This document shows positions 32,734 through 40,963 of a stretch of DNA of 64,000 nt, piece after piece; the stretch's first letter is position 1; the number at the start of each line of letters is the position of its first letter. The position numbers were made by a program, and so were the translations under genes. A model generated the notes under the pieces. The model saw nothing but the letters and a program-made list of their open reading frames with translations, did not search any database and had not been told where the DNA came from. Origin of the DNA: Pseudomonadales bacterium (GTDB lineage Bacteria > Pseudomonadota > Gammaproteobacteria > Pseudomonadales > Azotimanducaceae); the NCBI GenBank assembly GCA_028285415.1, contig JANQPF010000005.1, forward strand, positions 558,001 to 622,000. The letters run 5' to 3'.

Positions 32734-33726
32734 ATGTGGAAATGGATCTCACATCATCTCGTTGGCCTGTGTTGCCTGATTGCGCTCGCGCAGCCGGTTT
32801 GTGCCGAGTGGCACACCGAGACGCAGGCGATCATGGGCACTCGCGTCCATGTGGAGATCTTTCACGAAGATCCAGCGGCCGCCAGGCAGCTGCTGAGCGA
32901 CGTCATGTGGGAGATGCACCGTATCGATCACGCGTTCAGCTCCTACAAAGAAGATAGCGAGCTGTCGCGTCTCAATCGCGAAGCCACCACCGGGTGGGTC
33001 AGCGTGTCCGACGAGATGATGGACCTGCTCACCAAAGCTGAGCGGATGTCCGAGCTGACGGGTGGGGCGTTCGACATCACCTATGCCTCCGTCGGCCGCT
33101 ACTACGACTACCGCGCCGGCACCGCGCCGGATGACGCCACCATCGAGGCAGCCGTCAAAGCCATCGATTACCGCTACGTCGAGCGCGACGTTGCCGGTCA
33201 ACGCGTGCGCTATCGACGGCCGGAGGTCTACATTGCCCTCGGCGGCATTGCCAAAGGTCATGCCGTCGATCGCGGTATTGCAATGCTGCATGCGGCAGGC
33301 GTCGAGCAGGCCAGCGTCGCCGCAGGCGGCGACAGCCGCATCATCGGCGATCGCCGGGGCAAACCATGGACGGTTGGCATCCGCCACCCGCGTGATGACA
33401 AAAAAATGTCTGCCGTGTTGCCGCTCGTCGATACTGCGGTAAGCACCTCCGGTGACTACGAACGTTACTTCGAGAAAGACGGCGTGCGTTATCACCACAT
33501 CCTCGATCCCACTACCGGCCGCTCCGCCGAGGGCGCCTGGAGCGTCACGATTCTCGGTCCCGAGGCCACTTTCACGGACGGTCTCTCGACGAGTGTCTTC
33601 GTGCTTGGCCCCGAGCGGGGACTTGCGCTCATCGACCGGCTTCCCGGCGTCGACGCCATCGTTATCGACCCTTCAGGACAGCTGCGGTTTTCCGCAGATC
33701 TGCTCGACCTCAAACCATCAAATTGA
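32734..33726 (+). CDS. apbE: FAD:protein FMN transferase (ApbE)
   Basis: The 330-residue exported flavin transferase attaches FMN covalently to Thr or Ser of target proteins. A signal peptide (core LVGLCCLIALA, cleavage after PVCA) leads to MGTRVHVEIF, SELSRLN, GAFDITYASVG, then YIALGGIAKGHAVDRG, SVAAGGDSRIIG, the metal-binding AVSTSGDYERYF, ILDPTTGRSAEG and the terminal TDGLSTSVFVLG. All family blocks are intact. No flavinylated partner such as Rnf, Nqr or FMN-bind proteins is adjacent. A 533-base gene-free region follows. Confidence 0.92.
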   Translation: MWKWISHHLVGLCCLIALAQPVCAEWHTETQAIMGTRVHVEIFHEDPAAARQLLSDVMWEMHRIDHAFSSYKEDSELSRLNREATTGWVSVSDEMMDLLTKAERMSELTGGAFDITYASVGRYYDYRAGTAPDDATIEAAVKAIDYRYVERDVAGQRVRYRRPEVYIALGGIAKGHAVDRGIAMLHAAGVEQASVAAGGDSRIIGDRRGKPWTVGIRHPRDDKKMSAVLPLVDTAVSTSGDYERYFEKDGVRYHHILDPTTGRSAEGAWSVTILGPEATFTDGLSTSVFVLGPERGLALIDRLPGVDAIVIDPSGQLRFSADLLDLKPSN

Positions 33727-33829
33727 GCCCGCGCTGCGGGGATTGATGTAATTCTCAAATGCGGCTGTCGTCGCCACTCCACCGCTTTCATGAATGACAA
33801 AGTGTGACCTGGTGCGCTTTCTCGATCCC
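33727..33829. other. Gene-free spacer between apbE and the structured RNA region
   Basis: About 100 bases without a supportable coding frame. A short GC stem (CCCGC...GCGGG at about 33728-33740) follows the apbE stop but lacks a T-run, so I do not call it a terminator. The promoter of the downstream RNA and operon should lie here or slightly further right. I found no convincing -35/-10 pair. Confidence 0.4.
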
Positions 33830-33971
33830 CATGCACAAGTAACGTGCAGGTATCACGGTGCGCCGACAGCGTGCCGGGGTTGAATATAGCTTTAGCGCCC
33901 GGAGTTCGCTGTCGACGGGGTACACGTGGGCCCGCCGAGCAGTCGGCGGACTCCGGAGCTTTAAGTGAATT

Positions 33972-33999
33972 AGAGACAGGCAATGGACAACCTGTTTTT
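33972..33999 (+). terminator. Attenuator-like hairpin with T-run inside the structured leader
   Basis: AGAGACAGG and CCTGTTTTT can pair over about nine positions (two wobbles) around a ten-base loop, and the 3' arm itself forms a run of five T before AAG. It resembles a weak intrinsic terminator. It could release a short transcript or allow conditional read-through into the rest of the leader and the operon. Confidence 0.3.
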
Positions 34000-34209
34000 A
34001 AGCCAGGCCAGGGTTTGGTTCTGGTAGCGCGGCAGGACGCCGCTTGCAGCCGTTAGCCGGCAGTTCGAAGAAAACTACCGCAGGGAAGCGGGCCCGTAAG
34101 GATACGGGTGTCTGGCCAAGCCAGATGGGTGAAGGCGAAAGCCTGAAGGTATTGCGAAAAGGTATCGCAGCGGTCTCACCCGAACTCTTCGACGGCGCGA
34201 CTGCGTTTT

Positions 34210-34241
34210 GTCATGTCCCGTAGGGACGCGTGGATTGAATT
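34210..34241 (+). repeat. Solo sequence resembling a type I-C CRISPR repeat
   Basis: The 32-base element starts with GTC, contains a perfect GTCCC-GTA-GGGAC hairpin (34215-34227) and ends with GCGTGGATTGAA. Type I-C repeats are typically 32 bases, start with GTC, contain a GC stem and end in GCGTGGATTGAAAC. Only this copy exists nearby; no spacer pattern and no cas gene is present in the window. It sits between the structured RNA and the ribosome site of the tlpA-like gene. Confidence 0.4.
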
Positions 34242-34258
34242 TAAGGTCGGGAGGAATC

Positions 34259-34780
34259 ATGACCACTTTGGCGGATTATCTGAGACGGGCAGCGAAGGTC
34301 TGCCTGCTGACGTGCGGGGTTGTGGTCACGCTTGCCGCGCACGCATCTTCCGTAAAACTTTCCGAGCCGGCGCCGGACTTCACGCTGAAAACGCTGGAAG
34401 GTCCGAACCTGCGTCTGGAAGAGTATCGCGGTCAGGTGGTGCTGATTAACTTCTGGGCCAGCTGGTGCGGTCCCTGCCGCCAGGAAATGCCGATTCTCGA
34501 CCGTCTGCACCAGCGTTACGAAGACACCGGCTTTGCCGTGCTGGGCGTAAACGTCGAAGGCGAAAGCGCACCGGCGCAGAAGATTGTCGACAAGACCAAC
34601 GTCACCTTCCCGGTGCTCATCGACGAAGGTCAGGCAGTGAGCGAAATGTATGAACTGGAAGCCATGCCGAGCACGGTTGTTGTCGACCGTGACGGGGTGG
34701 TGCGCTACGTACACCGCGGTTACAAGCCCGGTGACGAGGCGAAATACGTCGAAGTTGTGAAAAAGCTGATTCGGGAATAA
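34259..34780 (+). CDS. TlpA-like periplasmic thiol-disulfide oxidoreductase
   Basis: The 173-residue thioredoxin-fold protein has a signal peptide or N-terminal anchor (core VCLLTCGVVVTLAAHA). The mature part opens with the TlpA/ResA-type APDFTLKTLEGPNLRLEEYRG, and the active site WASWCGPC is near residue 75. The cis-Pro lies in AMPSTVVVDRDG. Such proteins reduce or isomerise periplasmic disulfides. The ATG at 34259 follows GGGAGGAATC. It is the first gene of the ten-gene Exb/AgmX-type operon, so it may mature the Cys-containing members (inference). Confidence 0.88.
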   Translation: MTTLADYLRRAAKVCLLTCGVVVTLAAHASSVKLSEPAPDFTLKTLEGPNLRLEEYRGQVVLINFWASWCGPCRQEMPILDRLHQRYEDTGFAVLGVNVEGESAPAQKIVDKTNVTFPVLIDEGQAVSEMYELEAMPSTVVVDRDGVVRYVHRGYKPGDEAKYVEVVKKLIRE

Positions 34781-34808
34781 CCACAAGCCCCTGGACGAGA
34801 GGTCTCAC

Positions 34809-35483
34809 ATGACAAGGATTGCTCAAGGTTTTTGCCTGCTGATCATCGCAGCCATGACGGTGACGGGATGGGCGGAAGAGGAAGCCGGCGACGCTTCTGA
34901 AAGCTCAGCCGTACCCGCTGTGGCCTCGACGGAGGCGGCTGCGGTCGAAGCAGACGCGGTCGAAGAGCTGGTTGAGCGGGTGCAAGGCGAAGATCCGCTG
35001 GCGGAAGTGATCGAGGCGCCCGCTGCCCCGGCCCCGTCGCAGCACATCGACGTTGAAATGGAAGACGTCAAAAAGGCGCTGATTGAACTGAAGCGTGACC
35101 TGGTCATCCTCGAGGAAGACCTGCTTTTCCCGGCCAGCTCACAAGTTTCGGTGTTCCTGTCCATGGACGTAGGCGAGTTCTTTCAACTCGATGCCGTGAC
35201 CCTGAAGCTGAACGGCAAAGAAGTTTCCCATCACCTCTATACAGAAAAGCAGGTGGATGCGCTCTTCCGCGGCGGCGTGCAGAAGCTCTACGTGGGCAAC
35301 GTCAAACAGGGCGACAATCGCGTTACCGCATTCTTTACCGGTCGTGGTCCGAACGGACGCGACTTCCGCCGGGCAACCACCGTCGAGTTCGAAAAAGGTT
35401 TTGAGCCGACGTTCATTGCGCTGGCCATCTCTGACGAAACTGCCGACTACCAGCCTGACTTCGTTGCCGACGTCAGCAACTGA
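34809..35483 (+). CDS. Exported protein of unknown function, operon member
   Basis: The 224-residue protein has a signal peptide (core CLLIIAAMTVTG, cleavage near WAE). An acidic Ala/Glu/Ser-rich linker follows (about 22-80). The C-terminal domain (about 80-220) is beta-rich, with VSVFLSMDVGEFFQLDAVTLKLNGKEV, LFRGGVQKLYVGNVKQGDNRVTAFFTGRGPNGRDFRRATTVEFEKGF, which looks like an Ig- or lipocalin-like sandwich. I do not recognise the family. It carries DASESSA just after the cleavage region, a motif shared with the small exported protein at 40964. It lies 28 bases after the TlpA-like gene. Confidence 0.7.
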   Translation: MTRIAQGFCLLIIAAMTVTGWAEEEAGDASESSAVPAVASTEAAAVEADAVEELVERVQGEDPLAEVIEAPAAPAPSQHIDVEMEDVKKALIELKRDLVILEEDLLFPASSQVSVFLSMDVGEFFQLDAVTLKLNGKEVSHHLYTEKQVDALFRGGVQKLYVGNVKQGDNRVTAFFTGRGPNGRDFRRATTVEFEKGFEPTFIALAISDETADYQPDFVADVSN

Positions 35484-35513
35484 ACCGAAGCCGAGGGCGG
35501 TGGCAACCACGTC

Positions 35514-37409
35514 ATGAAACAGTTTCTCTGCGAACTCCTGTTTTCCTGCAGCCTTCTGGGTGCGGGCGCGCCGCCGATCGACGAGCTGACCTATGGCACG
35601 GTGCTGTACGAGTACTTCCAGGAAAACCACCAGGACGCGCTCCTGAACGCGCTGGTTGCCGAAGAGCAGGACCGGCGCGGCGAGAATACGGTGCGTTTTG
35701 ACCTCGCCGCCGGCAGCTTCGCCTTTGCTGACGGGATGTACGACTACGCCAACGCCACCTTCAATGCCATTCCCGAAGGAGAGCTCTCGGAGCTCGACAG
35801 CATGCGTCTGGCATTCCATCTGGCGCGGGAATATCACCGTCGCCAGGACTGGCAGCCGCTCGAGGAACAGCTGGCCAAAATTGAGCTCGGTAAAACCTGG
35901 CTTGGCCGCAAACGCATGCACCCCGAGGTGGAGTTCATGCGCGGCGAGCTTGCCATGTTCAGCGGTCAGTTCTCCGCTGCAGAAGCGCACTTCGCGCTGA
36001 TGGACGAAGCCGATCCGCTGCGCGCTTATGGCCTTTTCAACCTGGGTGTCGCTTATCGCGCGGCTGATCAGCTGCCGCAGGCCAAGAGCGCGTTTGAGCG
36101 CCTGGCAGCCATGCCTGCCGCCACTGAAGAGGCATACGACCTCGGCCAGCGCGCGCGCCTGGCGCTGGCGCTGATCGCCAGACGACAGCAGGACTCGCAC
36201 AGCGCGGAAACGGTGCTGGGAGCGCTGCCTGCGGAAGGACGCTATCAAGAAGTAGCCATGGCGGCGTTTGGTGGCCTTGCCATGGACAATGAAGACTACG
36301 AGCTTGCTGCCCGTATCTGGATGACGCTGCAGCAGCAGGAGTATTGGACGCCGAGCACCGCAACGGCGCGCCTTGGCTTTCCACTCAGCCTGGAGCGCAT
36401 GGCCGATCAGGGGCGAGCGACTACGGAAATGGCGCTGGTGCAGTTTCAGGCAGCTGAGGCGAGCTTCGAGGATCGTCTCGACAATCTGATGCAGCTTTCC
36501 ATCGACGCTGAAGATCCGCAGTGGGTCCAGGGTCTCCTGCACGTCTTTGCCAAAGACGAGAAAGACCCGGAGCAGATGCAGGTTTTGATGCACAAGTGGC
36601 AGGACCAGCTTGGCCATACCGACTGGCTGGAATGGCTGGCGACGGACAAGATTAATCAGGCGCTCATGGAATGGCGCGATCTGAACGGCTATGAAGCCTG
36701 GCTTGGTCTGCTGCCGGAAAGACTGGACGCCCTGCAGGGTGTCGCCTACGAGCAGGCGCGCCGCGGCGAAGAAGCCAAGCAGCTCCTCGTCGGTGACGGG
36801 CTGCTCGCCAAGCGGGCGCAGTACGCCACACAGCTCGAAGCGCTGGCAGGACGGCTTGCCGCTCTGGAGACCGCGCAGCCGCAACGCCGGCTCGACTGGA
36901 TGATGCCGCTCGCAACGGACGAAGAACGCGACCTCCTGGTGGAACTGGACGGCATGCGAGATCTCCTGGGCTACATGACGGAGCGCGATCAGATCAAGTG
37001 GTCCGCTCGCATCGCCCGGCTCGAAGGCGTCGTGTTCTATCGCCTGGTGGACGAGCGCGCCAAGCGCCTGCAGGTGCTTCGCAAGGAGCACAAAACGCTG
37101 GCGGCGCTGCTCAACGACATGGACGGGCGCATTGCTCGTGTGCAGGGCGCGGAAGAAAGCTTTGTGGCCGGTGTTGGCACGGACTTTCTGATGTTCCTGG
37201 ATCGTGCGGATGACATCACCGCCATGGTCAATACGGCCCGTCAGGCGCGCGAGACGCTGCTTGCCAATGAAATCCGCAGTCGTATGCAGCAGGAAATGCA
37301 GCAGGTGCAGCAATATCTCCTGGTCACCCGCATTGCCATTGCGCGCGCAACGGACCAGCTGGCCGCGGTGGATACGGGTACCGCAGTCCCGTTTGGAGAC
37401 GGCCGATGA
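35514..37409 (+). CDS. Large helical-repeat (TPR-like) envelope protein
   Basis: The 631-residue protein is almost entirely helical. TPR-like pairs are visible in the N-terminal half (NATFNAIPEGELSELDSMRLAFHLAREYHRRQDW, AYGLFNLGVAYRAADQLPQAKSAFERLAAMP, RARLALALIARRQQDSHSAETVLGALP). The C-terminal half is rich in long amphipathic helices and may form coiled coils (about 430-620). The first 19 residues are hydrophobic with a possible but non-classical export signal. Its stop overlaps the start of the next TPR gene (ATGA). Probably a scaffold of the Exb-type machine. Confidence 0.7.
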   Translation: MKQFLCELLFSCSLLGAGAPPIDELTYGTVLYEYFQENHQDALLNALVAEEQDRRGENTVRFDLAAGSFAFADGMYDYANATFNAIPEGELSELDSMRLAFHLAREYHRRQDWQPLEEQLAKIELGKTWLGRKRMHPEVEFMRGELAMFSGQFSAAEAHFALMDEADPLRAYGLFNLGVAYRAADQLPQAKSAFERLAAMPAATEEAYDLGQRARLALALIARRQQDSHSAETVLGALPAEGRYQEVAMAAFGGLAMDNEDYELAARIWMTLQQQEYWTPSTATARLGFPLSLERMADQGRATTEMALVQFQAAEASFEDRLDNLMQLSIDAEDPQWVQGLLHVFAKDEKDPEQMQVLMHKWQDQLGHTDWLEWLATDKINQALMEWRDLNGYEAWLGLLPERLDALQGVAYEQARRGEEAKQLLVGDGLLAKRAQYATQLEALAGRLAALETAQPQRRLDWMMPLATDEERDLLVELDGMRDLLGYMTERDQIKWSARIARLEGVVFYRLVDERAKRLQVLRKEHKTLAALLNDMDGRIARVQGAEESFVAGVGTDFLMFLDRADDITAMVNTARQARETLLANEIRSRMQQEMQQVQQYLLVTRIAIARATDQLAAVDTGTAVPFGDGR

Positions 37410-40282
37410 AACGTCTCCTGGGCATTGTTGTGGTGTCTCTTCTGGCAAGCGGCTGTGGCTGGAACTTCGGCTGGATGACGTTTGGCCTCGTCGGCGGCGA
37501 AGACGAAGACGAGTTCAAAGCGCGCGGTCCGCTCCTTGGCGAGGTCGTGCAGGATCTTCCCGAGCTCGAGCTGCCCGAAGCACCAACGTACAAGCCAACC
37601 CGCGATGACGTGATGGCGGCGTATAACCGCGTGTACGGTCTCATGCCGTCAACCAAAGAAAACTATGCGGTGGGTAAACGACTGGCCGACCTGCACATGG
37701 ACCTCGGCCAGGACATGGACATAGAAGGGGCGGAAAACCCCTACCAGCAGGCGGTTGATCTCTACGAATCGCTGCTGCTGCAGAGTGAGCAGGGTGTCGA
37801 CAGTGAGTCGCAAAACGTCGACGCGATCATCTATCAGCTGGCGCGGGCCAACGATCTGGTTGGTGACGGTGAGCGCACGCTGCACTATCTGAACAGACTC
37901 GTTGCGGAATACCCTGACAGTGAGTTCATCCCGGAGGCGCGATTCCGCCGAGCGGAAATCATGTTCTCCGCTGATGACTATCGTGCGGCATCCGCCGACT
38001 ATGCGTATGTGGTCGATCTGGGTAAAGAAACCCCGTACTACCGAAACGCGTCGTACATGCTCGGCTGGTCCGAGTTCAAACGTTCGCGGTTCGATGAAGG
38101 CCTGCATCAGTTTTTCAACGTCGTCGATGACACCCTCGCTTCGTCCGATGCGGCAGAGCTCGACGCCATCAATGGGGAGCTCCTCGAGGATTCATTTCGC
38201 GTAGTGACGCTCGCCCTTGCGTATCTGGACGGTCCGCTGACGCTGGCGGATGAGATGCGCAAGCGCGGTAAACCCGACTGGCAGTACCTCGCGTACCAGC
38301 GTCTGGCGGACGATTACTTCGAGAAAGAGCGTTTTCTCGACACGGTTGCCACCTGGCAGACGTTCGTTGAACACAACACGCTCGACGCACGTGCGCCAGC
38401 TGCGCACAAAGGCATGATCAAAACGCTCATGGACGCTGGCTTCCCGAGTGATGTCATTCCCAAGAAGAAGGAGTACGTGCTTCGTTACGGCGTCTACTCC
38501 GAGTTCTGGTCGCATCACGGCGAAGACGTCCGTGAGGGTTACCTGCCGACGTTGCATGAGTATCTGTCGGAGCTTGCGAAGCTCGCTCACGCCGAGGCAC
38601 AGGGTTTTGACGCGGAGATTGCCAAAGCCAAAAAGCCGCCCGCGGACGCTCCGCAGCAGCGCATGACGCTCTTTCTTGCCGCGGCGAAGTGGTATGAAGA
38701 AATTATCGTCACGTTCCCGGAGGACCCGCGCACGGCTGAGTATCTATTCCTCCTCGGCGAATCCTATACGGAAGCAGAGCAGCCCGGACAGGCGGTGGCA
38801 GCTTATCAGCGTGTCATTCGCGACTTCCCGGAGTATCCACAAGCGCATGAGGCCGGATACGCCGCCATTCTCGGGCTGACCGAGCTGGTATCGACGGCGT
38901 CCGCGGACGAGCTCGAGCTCTGGCAGCGCCTCAAGATCGACGCGCAGATCGAGTTTGCGCTCATCTTCCCGGGCGACCCCAGGGCGCCGGCGGTGCAGAC
39001 GGACGCGGCTGATACGCTCTTCACGCTGGGACATACCGGCGAAGCGCTCGACCTTGCGGAAAATCTGCTGCAGGAATGGCCGGACGTAGATGCCGACCTC
39101 AAAAAGACCGCGCTCCTCATCATAGGTCATGGCCGTTTCGAGGAGGACAAGTTCGTCGCGGCTGAGACGGCTTACCACGAGCTCCTCGCCATGCAGCTCG
39201 AAAAAGACGAGCGCGACAAGGTGCACGAACGTCTGCTCGCCTCTGTCTACAAGCAGGGTGAGGCACAGGAGGCTGCGGGATCGGTCGACGATGCGGTTTA
39301 TCACTTCATGCGTATCGCGCAGCTTGATCCGTCCGCGGCGCTTGCCGCCCAGGGACATTTTGACGCCATTGCGGCCATCGAAGGTGCCGGACGTATCAAC
39401 GAAGCGGCGGACATGCTGTCGGACTTCCGCGCGGCATATCCGGGTCACGAGCTCGGCAAAGGCATCGACATGCGTCTGGCAGGCATGTACGAGAAGACGG
39501 AAAACTGGTCCGCTGCCGCAGGTGAGTACGTAGGCTTGTCAAAGACCGCGGACGACAATGACGTGCGCCGCCAGTCGCTGTATCGCGCGGCAGAGATTTA
39601 TCGGGAGCAGAACGACGTCGCGTCCGCGCTCGAGCACTTCCGCGACTACGCGCATACCTACAAAGAGCCGCGGGATCTGCGCATGGAAGCCATGCATCAC
39701 ATGGACGAGCTTTATCAGCAGACCGGTGATGGCGACAAGCGTCGGTTCTGGCTGGACAAGAAAATTCAGCTGCACAGAGAAATGGGCGCTGCAGCCGACG
39801 GGCGGGCAACCTACCTTGCGGCAAGCGCGCAGGCGGTTTTTGCCGCGGATGAGAAGCAACGCTTCAGCGCCATTCGCCTGACGCACCCGCTGCCGAAGAG
39901 CCTGAAGAAGAAACAGAAGGCCCTGAAGCGCACGCTCAAGGCGTACGAGAAGGTGGCGGAGTACGAGGTGTCGGAATTCACCACGGCGTCCACCTACGAA
40001 ATTGCGGACCTCTATAGCGTACTGTCGAAGTCCATCATGGCGTCCGATCGGCCCAAGAACCTGTCGGAACTCGAGCTCGAGCAATACGAGATTCTCCTCG
40101 AGGAACAGGCGTTTCCGTTCGAAGAACAGGCCATCAGTCTGCACGAGATCAACATGCGGCGCTCCTGGAACGGTGTGTACGACGATTGGGTGCAGCAGTC
40201 TTTTACGGAGCTCAAGCGTCTCATGCCGGGGCGATTCAACAAGCCGGAGCTGGAGGTGAGCTATGCATCGAGTATTCACTAG
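37406..40282 (+). CDS. Large TPR lipoprotein (AglT/GltE-type scaffold)
   Basis: The 958-residue protein starts with a lipoprotein signal (MKRLLGIVVVSLLASGC, lipobox LASGC, Cys near residue 17). Many TPR/Sel1-like helical pairs follow, e.g. LARANDLVGDGERTLHYLNRLVAEYPDSEFIPEARFRRAE, AEYLFLLGESYTEAEQPGQAVAAYQRVIRDFPEYPQAHEAG and RQSLYRAAEIYREQNDVASALEHFRDYAHTYKEPRDL. The patterns of tandem gaps (DYPxSEF) resemble outer-membrane YfgL/BamD-like and gliding-machine TPR proteins. Its end overlaps the next lipoprotein gene by 20 bases. Probably an outer-membrane-anchored, periplasmic scaffold. Confidence 0.75.
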   Translation: MKRLLGIVVVSLLASGCGWNFGWMTFGLVGGEDEDEFKARGPLLGEVVQDLPELELPEAPTYKPTRDDVMAAYNRVYGLMPSTKENYAVGKRLADLHMDLGQDMDIEGAENPYQQAVDLYESLLLQSEQGVDSESQNVDAIIYQLARANDLVGDGERTLHYLNRLVAEYPDSEFIPEARFRRAEIMFSADDYRAASADYAYVVDLGKETPYYRNASYMLGWSEFKRSRFDEGLHQFFNVVDDTLASSDAAELDAINGELLEDSFRVVTLALAYLDGPLTLADEMRKRGKPDWQYLAYQRLADDYFEKERFLDTVATWQTFVEHNTLDARAPAAHKGMIKTLMDAGFPSDVIPKKKEYVLRYGVYSEFWSHHGEDVREGYLPTLHEYLSELAKLAHAEAQGFDAEIAKAKKPPADAPQQRMTLFLAAAKWYEEIIVTFPEDPRTAEYLFLLGESYTEAEQPGQAVAAYQRVIRDFPEYPQAHEAGYAAILGLTELVSTASADELELWQRLKIDAQIEFALIFPGDPRAPAVQTDAADTLFTLGHTGEALDLAENLLQEWPDVDADLKKTALLIIGHGRFEEDKFVAAETAYHELLAMQLEKDERDKVHERLLASVYKQGEAQEAAGSVDDAVYHFMRIAQLDPSAALAAQGHFDAIAAIEGAGRINEAADMLSDFRAAYPGHELGKGIDMRLAGMYEKTENWSAAAGEYVGLSKTADDNDVRRQSLYRAAEIYREQNDVASALEHFRDYAHTYKEPRDLRMEAMHHMDELYQQTGDGDKRRFWLDKKIQLHREMGAAADGRATYLAASAQAVFAADEKQRFSAIRLTHPLPKSLKKKQKALKRTLKAYEKVAEYEVSEFTTASTYEIADLYSVLSKSIMASDRPKNLSELELEQYEILLEEQAFPFEEQAISLHEINMRRSWNGVYDDWVQQSFTELKRLMPGRFNKPELEVSYASSIH

Positions 40283-40952
40283 AACGCTCGGCCTCGCCGC
40301 GGTGCTCTTCCTGACCGCGTGTGGCTCCATGCCTGGCGTGCCGCTTCTCGGCGGCGGTGAACCCCGCGAAGAGAAAATGCATGAGCAGCCTGCAGCAGAG
40401 CTGCAGACGGGCGCGGCTCCCGTGGTTGCCCCCCTGCCGGGCATCGCGGTGGAAACGCCGGAGCTGAACGCCGGTACCCAGGCACTGTTCGATCGCGCGG
40501 TGTCCCTGATGCAGGCTCAGCAGTACGCCGCGGCGGAAGTGCTCTTTGCGGAAATCACCGATGATCAGCCGGAGCTTGCGGGGCCCTGGGTCAATCTGGG
40601 CTTCATCCACGCTCACAACGGTGACCAGGCGGCTGCCCAGCAGGCCTTCGAAGCTGCCATAGCAGCGAACCCTTACAACTGCGAGGCGCGCAACCAGCTT
40701 GGCGTGCGTGCGCGCCGTGCCGGCCAGTTTGTCGATGCCGAAACGCATTATCTTGCCTGCATTGAGGCGCAACCGGGTTATGCCAACGCGCACCTCAACC
40801 TCGCGATCCTGTATGAGCTTTATATGGGCCGGCTCGGTGAAGCGCTGGCTGCGTACAACGAGTACCAGCTTGCACTGCATGAACCTGACACCAAGGTGGG
40901 TGGCTGGATGATGGATTTGGAGCGCCGCGTTGCTGCGGTGGCGAAGCGATGA
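40263..40952 (+). CDS. TPR lipoprotein
   Basis: The 229-residue protein has a lipobox LFLTAC (Cys near residue 20). A short low-complexity linker follows, then about three TPR units (LFDRAVSLMQAQQYAAAEVLFAEITDDQPE, PWVNLGFIHAHNGDQAAAQQAFEAAIAANPYN, ARNQLGVRARRAGQFVDAETHYLACIEAQPGYANAHLNLAILYEL). It resembles PilF/PilW-like pilotins in length and domain order, but no pilus genes are nearby. It overlaps the preceding gene by 20 bases and the following frame by 4. Confidence 0.8.
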   Translation: MHRVFTRTLGLAAVLFLTACGSMPGVPLLGGGEPREEKMHEQPAAELQTGAAPVVAPLPGIAVETPELNAGTQALFDRAVSLMQAQQYAAAEVLFAEITDDQPELAGPWVNLGFIHAHNGDQAAAQQAFEAAIAANPYNCEARNQLGVRARRAGQFVDAETHYLACIEAQPGYANAHLNLAILYELYMGRLGEALAAYNEYQLALHEPDTKVGGWMMDLERRVAAVAKR

Positions 40953-40963
40953 GGAGGTACAGG

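Larger units (their letters stand above)
33830..34241 (+). ncRNA. Candidate structured RNA: operon leader or free ncRNA
   Basis: No supportable protein frame runs through this stretch, but hairpins are dense. Perfect stems: TGCAC/GTGCA (33832-33848); CCGGAGT/ACTCCGG (33899-33956), enclosing CCGCCGA/TCGGCGG with loop GCAG (33932-33949); GCGGC/GCCGC (34029-34043); CCCGTA/TACGGG (34093-34108); TCTGGC/GCCAGA (34111-34125); GGGTGA/TCACCC (34127-34181), enclosing AGGC-GAAA-GCCT (34133-34144) and TGCGA/TCGCA (34153-34169); GTCCC/GGGAC (34215-34227). A stem with one mismatch lies at 34058-34080. The GNRA loop and purine-rich loops favour the plus strand. It ends 18 bases before the tlpA-like ATG, so it is an operon leader or an RNA processed from it. 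It matches no riboswitch class I can recall. Confidence 0.5.

Noticed and set aside
34080-34135. A cobalamin-riboswitch reading of AGGGAAGCGGG...AAGCCAGA in the operon leader, attractive because a TonB-like gene lies downstream
   Set aside because: The CCCGC-x-ACTGT core is absent, and the supposed elements are too close together and are explained by separate local hairpins.
35139-37448. A 769-codon open frame antisense to the exported protein and TPR genes
   Set aside because: Composition is typical of the antisense frame of high-GC genes, with no signal or family pattern; the plus-strand genes have signal peptides and TPRs.
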